From Rostrohypoxylon terebratum (Eukaryota; Ascomycota; Sordariomycetes; Xylariales; Hypoxylaceae): 64,000 bases of DNA. Each line of letters opens with the position of its first letter. Within the stretch, counting starts at the first letter, position 1. The notes below the pieces were generated by a model. That model saw nothing but the letters and a program-made list of their open reading frames with translations. It did no database searches and was not told the origin of the DNA. The DNA is taken from positions 39,854-103,853 of the forward strand of contig MU385957.1 of NCBI GenBank assembly GCA_022497145.1, in the 5' to 3' direction. This document shows positions 61,501 to 64,000 of this stretch, in pieces. Both the position numbers and the translations under genes were made by a program.

Positions 61501-64000
61501 ACCAAAGAGCTCGTCAAGCTTGTCGAGCTTCGGAATCGAGGCAAAGCCCCAAAGGCCCCAAGGACCCAGAGCCCAAGACAATCGTCCAAGACACACAAGA
61601 CACACCCCAATTTACGTGGACCAGACGATGATTGATGAAAAAGACGCAGGGGTTTCCAGTTGACAGGGTCGCGCATTATGTGAGCCTTTTAATTCTCTCA
61701 CCATACTGTATAGATTGTACAGACTGTACATAATTTTTGTAGTAGCAGTATATCCATGTCTCGTCGCGTGGCATGAATTATAATGTCCTACCTTTCGTGA
61801 AGATTGTCTCCCAAGTAATCCATTTGCGTGGGTCGTACATCGCATCTGCTACGGTACATGGCCAAGATAGCTCGGGGAAATATGGGGGCCGTTTCGCCCT
61901 CATCCTATCAAAGCTCGGCACGCGGGTTGATTTCAAACAGGACTTTGGTCTGTGATCTGCAAAGAGGATTCCATCCGGTGTTAGGCCCCTCGATGAATTT
62001 CGGATAGAACTGGATGAAGCCAAGCGGAGGAACAGTCTGTGCCCTTCGACAAGATCGTTAACACTGAAGCTAACAGACCAATTCTAACCATGTTACTTAT
62101 CTTCGATCGTCCAAAGTCAGGTGTTCGTCGATCCCGTCGACTAAAGTCCTAGGCTCCTACATAGTATATCCTGGCCACACCCAAGTGATCATCTACTGAC
62201 TAGGCAGGCAACTTATCGAGATATCTACGAACTAGGTATTGAAATTAGCGTCGGTAACTCTCTTGCCGTATTTGCTAGTTTTCACATCCGCTATCCGCCA
62301 CCCGCTCATAGCTTCCTAACTCCGAGATGAAAGACGCGCGTTAATCAATGCTGAGACGCGAGCTCGAGGGCGGGGGAAGGCTCGCACGCCTCCTCACGGA
62401 GAATTCGGGAAGCCTGGACGTTTTCCCCCTCGACATTTGACATGAGCCAAGTGGTGTCGATCCCGCATGCGAAGCACGCAGCAGGTAGGGTCGCCATATG
62501 CAGAGCGTAGGGCTATCTACTATGTAACATGTTTCCTAATCCGGCTAGGGTGGCCTTTCCCTTCAACATTTCGAGAGCTCATGCATGCTGAGATTGCCCA
62601 ACCACTACAGTCGCATAAACCACCTGTATATCTGCGACCACGGTTCCGAGAGAAATTCAGGGGCCATTTGGATCGCTTGCTAATATAAGGGGGGTTCAGC
62701 TGAGATCGACGTCGAGATGAAAGAGTATCAGAACTCAGAAACGCGGATAAATCGTGCAATTATTAATCCTCCCCTTCCCCGACGATCTCACCGCGATAGC
62801 TCGCCTCTCTTCATCCGAAAGGGCGCTCCTTGGTAGGCTTTCCCCAGAATTTGTGGATTGCTTAGTATATCTGCAGGGCGAATTCGGCTGGAGTAGACGG
62901 GTGGGAGCGACATAAGGTGGGATCTCACATGGCTTGTCCTGACTGAGATCGTTGGTAACGGTTGTGACCTGAGCTAGGCCTCTGATTTGCTATCTCACCA
63001 GCGTTCCTGCTATGTGAGACGCACGTTGTACAGGTACCTACCGCCGCTGTAATGACCTCCGCAGAAGGGGAAGGGGGTTCTTGGCGAGTGAGAACCTTAA
63101 AACCCTTCCACGTTGACTCGAGGACCCGAAGTAGTGGGTGGCTTATGTTGTGCCGTTACCTGCAAAAAGGATAGTGTCAGCAAGCACCGGTAGCACGCGA
63201 TTTGCCGGTTCTGTGGGAAAAGAACCCAAGCTTCTCGCGTCAGCACCCAACCTCGGTAGGTAGGGATCCAGATACCTAGTTGAATCAGTAATCATATAAA
63301 GATTCGAGATACCCTTGACCTAGATGTTATGGCCACTACTCTTAAAGCCGACACTAAAGCGCAATAGAATCCATGTTGCGGCTTTAAGATTAAGATTAAC
63401 TTAACATTACGCTAATTTTACCCCGGAATGAGTCGGGATATCGTATTAGGTTGATTGGGTTGAGAATGAAACGCCAAAAGAACGGGGGAGCAGTGTTGAG
63501 ACAGGGAACAGGAGATATCTGGAGTCTGGATCGGTCATGCGAGTAAAAGCCTATTAACACCGTGGTTGTGACTTGAATAGAACACAGCATATCGAATCCA
63601 CATGCGACGTACGACAGGTCGACAGGTCGACAGCGGACCAAGCGTTCGTGGTTGTTGAAAGCTTATCGCAAGGCTGGCGCCAGCAGAGTTAATGGAAGTC
63701 GAATATCGGTCCTATTTCTCCCCATACCCCCGATTCTATGTTAGGTCTGGCTATGCATTATGGGGTAAAGGAGGCAACAACCAAGAGGCTGACCTAAAAA
63801 AAAAGATGATGTTATGGCTATCTGTGGTTACCTACCTGGCATGTATAAAATAGTTTTATGTAGGCTAATCATGGGAGAGAACGAGAACGACGGATCGATG
63901 TTGGATGTGTTACGAACCCGTCTACTACTTCTGTCTAACTGACTTCGTAGAGCGGATACGTACCCTGGGGTACTTGGTTTTAAGGTAACAATACTGTAGG

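Larger units (their letters stand above)
46535..62526. repeat. dispersed 9-mer TACTATGTA, 12 exact copies
   Basis: Exact copies, counted by eye on both strands, start at 46535, 47392, 53770, 53970, 56000 and 62518 (plus) and at 50602, 52087, 56173, 60102, 61186 and 62158 (as TACATAGTA). Two more lie at 9415 and 9820, and I found none in the gene block 19.7-45.4 kb. Flanks differ apart from a frequent preceding TAC or GT. It may be a protein-binding site or the core of a short dispersed repeat. No function is known to me. Confidence 0.6.
45389..64000. other. 18.6-kb stretch without a convincing gene
   Basis: I find no frame with a known motif, signal peptide plus coding bias, or coherent splice structure from the antiporter stop to the window end. 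The longest frames (46502-46861, 48877-49263 and 58116-58571 on the minus strand) look spurious, and the last lacks an ATG start. The region is not strongly A/T-rich and carries no transposase or reverse transcriptase motif. It is dense in simple repeats, in TACCTA/TAGGTA strings and in the 9-mer TACTATGTA. It may be the long control region of a gene beyond the right edge, a source of noncoding RNA, or old degenerate DNA. Confidence 0.5.

Overview
The window looks like nuclear DNA of a filamentous ascomycete (Pezizomycotina, most likely a Sordariomycete). Genes have short spliceosomal introns with GT...AG borders and CTNAC-type branch sites. One protein is close to the Neurospora 3-carboxy-cis,cis-muconate cyclase as I recall it, and the families (copper-fist factor, ACS-type MFS permease, Mam3-like CNNM protein, Kha1-like antiporter) are typical of this group. 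No similarity search was possible. Calls rest on motifs, splice logic and remembered family features.

Layout. 0-2.3 kb: no gene seen. 2.3-4.3 kb: a three-exon copper-fist transcription factor (-). 4.3-19.7 kb: about 15 kb with no credible gene, only short tandem repeats, a pyrimidine-rich leader-like tract near 10 kb and a G-quadruplex candidate. 19.7-45.4 kb: a compact block holding a ketopantoate reductase-like gene (+), three tandem HIT-superfamily paralogues (-, the first decayed) with a 206-bp foldback element between the first two and an interstitial telomere-like tract beside the third, a ten-exon MFS permease (+), a convergent 2-oxoglutarate/Fe(II) oxygenase (-), a CNNM/Mam3-like membrane protein (-), a divergent pair encoding 3-carboxymuconate cyclase (-) and an intradiol ring-cleavage dioxygenase (+), a secreted protein with repeated cysteine modules (-) and a Kha1-type cation/proton antiporter (+). 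45.4-64 kb: a second gene-free stretch of about 18.6 kb.

How genes work together. The only clear pathway link is the divergent dioxygenase/cyclase pair. It could carry out two successive steps of the protocatechuate branch of the 3-oxoadipate pathway. The HIT array is a local gene family in decay and expansion. The other genes look like independent housekeeping or accessory functions.

The least expected signals are the over-representation of a 9-mer (TACTATGTA, either strand) in the right-hand gene-free region, the HIT array with its foldback and telomere-like neighbours, cryptic 3' exons that add a third cysteine module to the secreted protein, and a 5-nt microexon in the permease. I see no CRISPR array, intact transposon, tRNA or rRNA gene.
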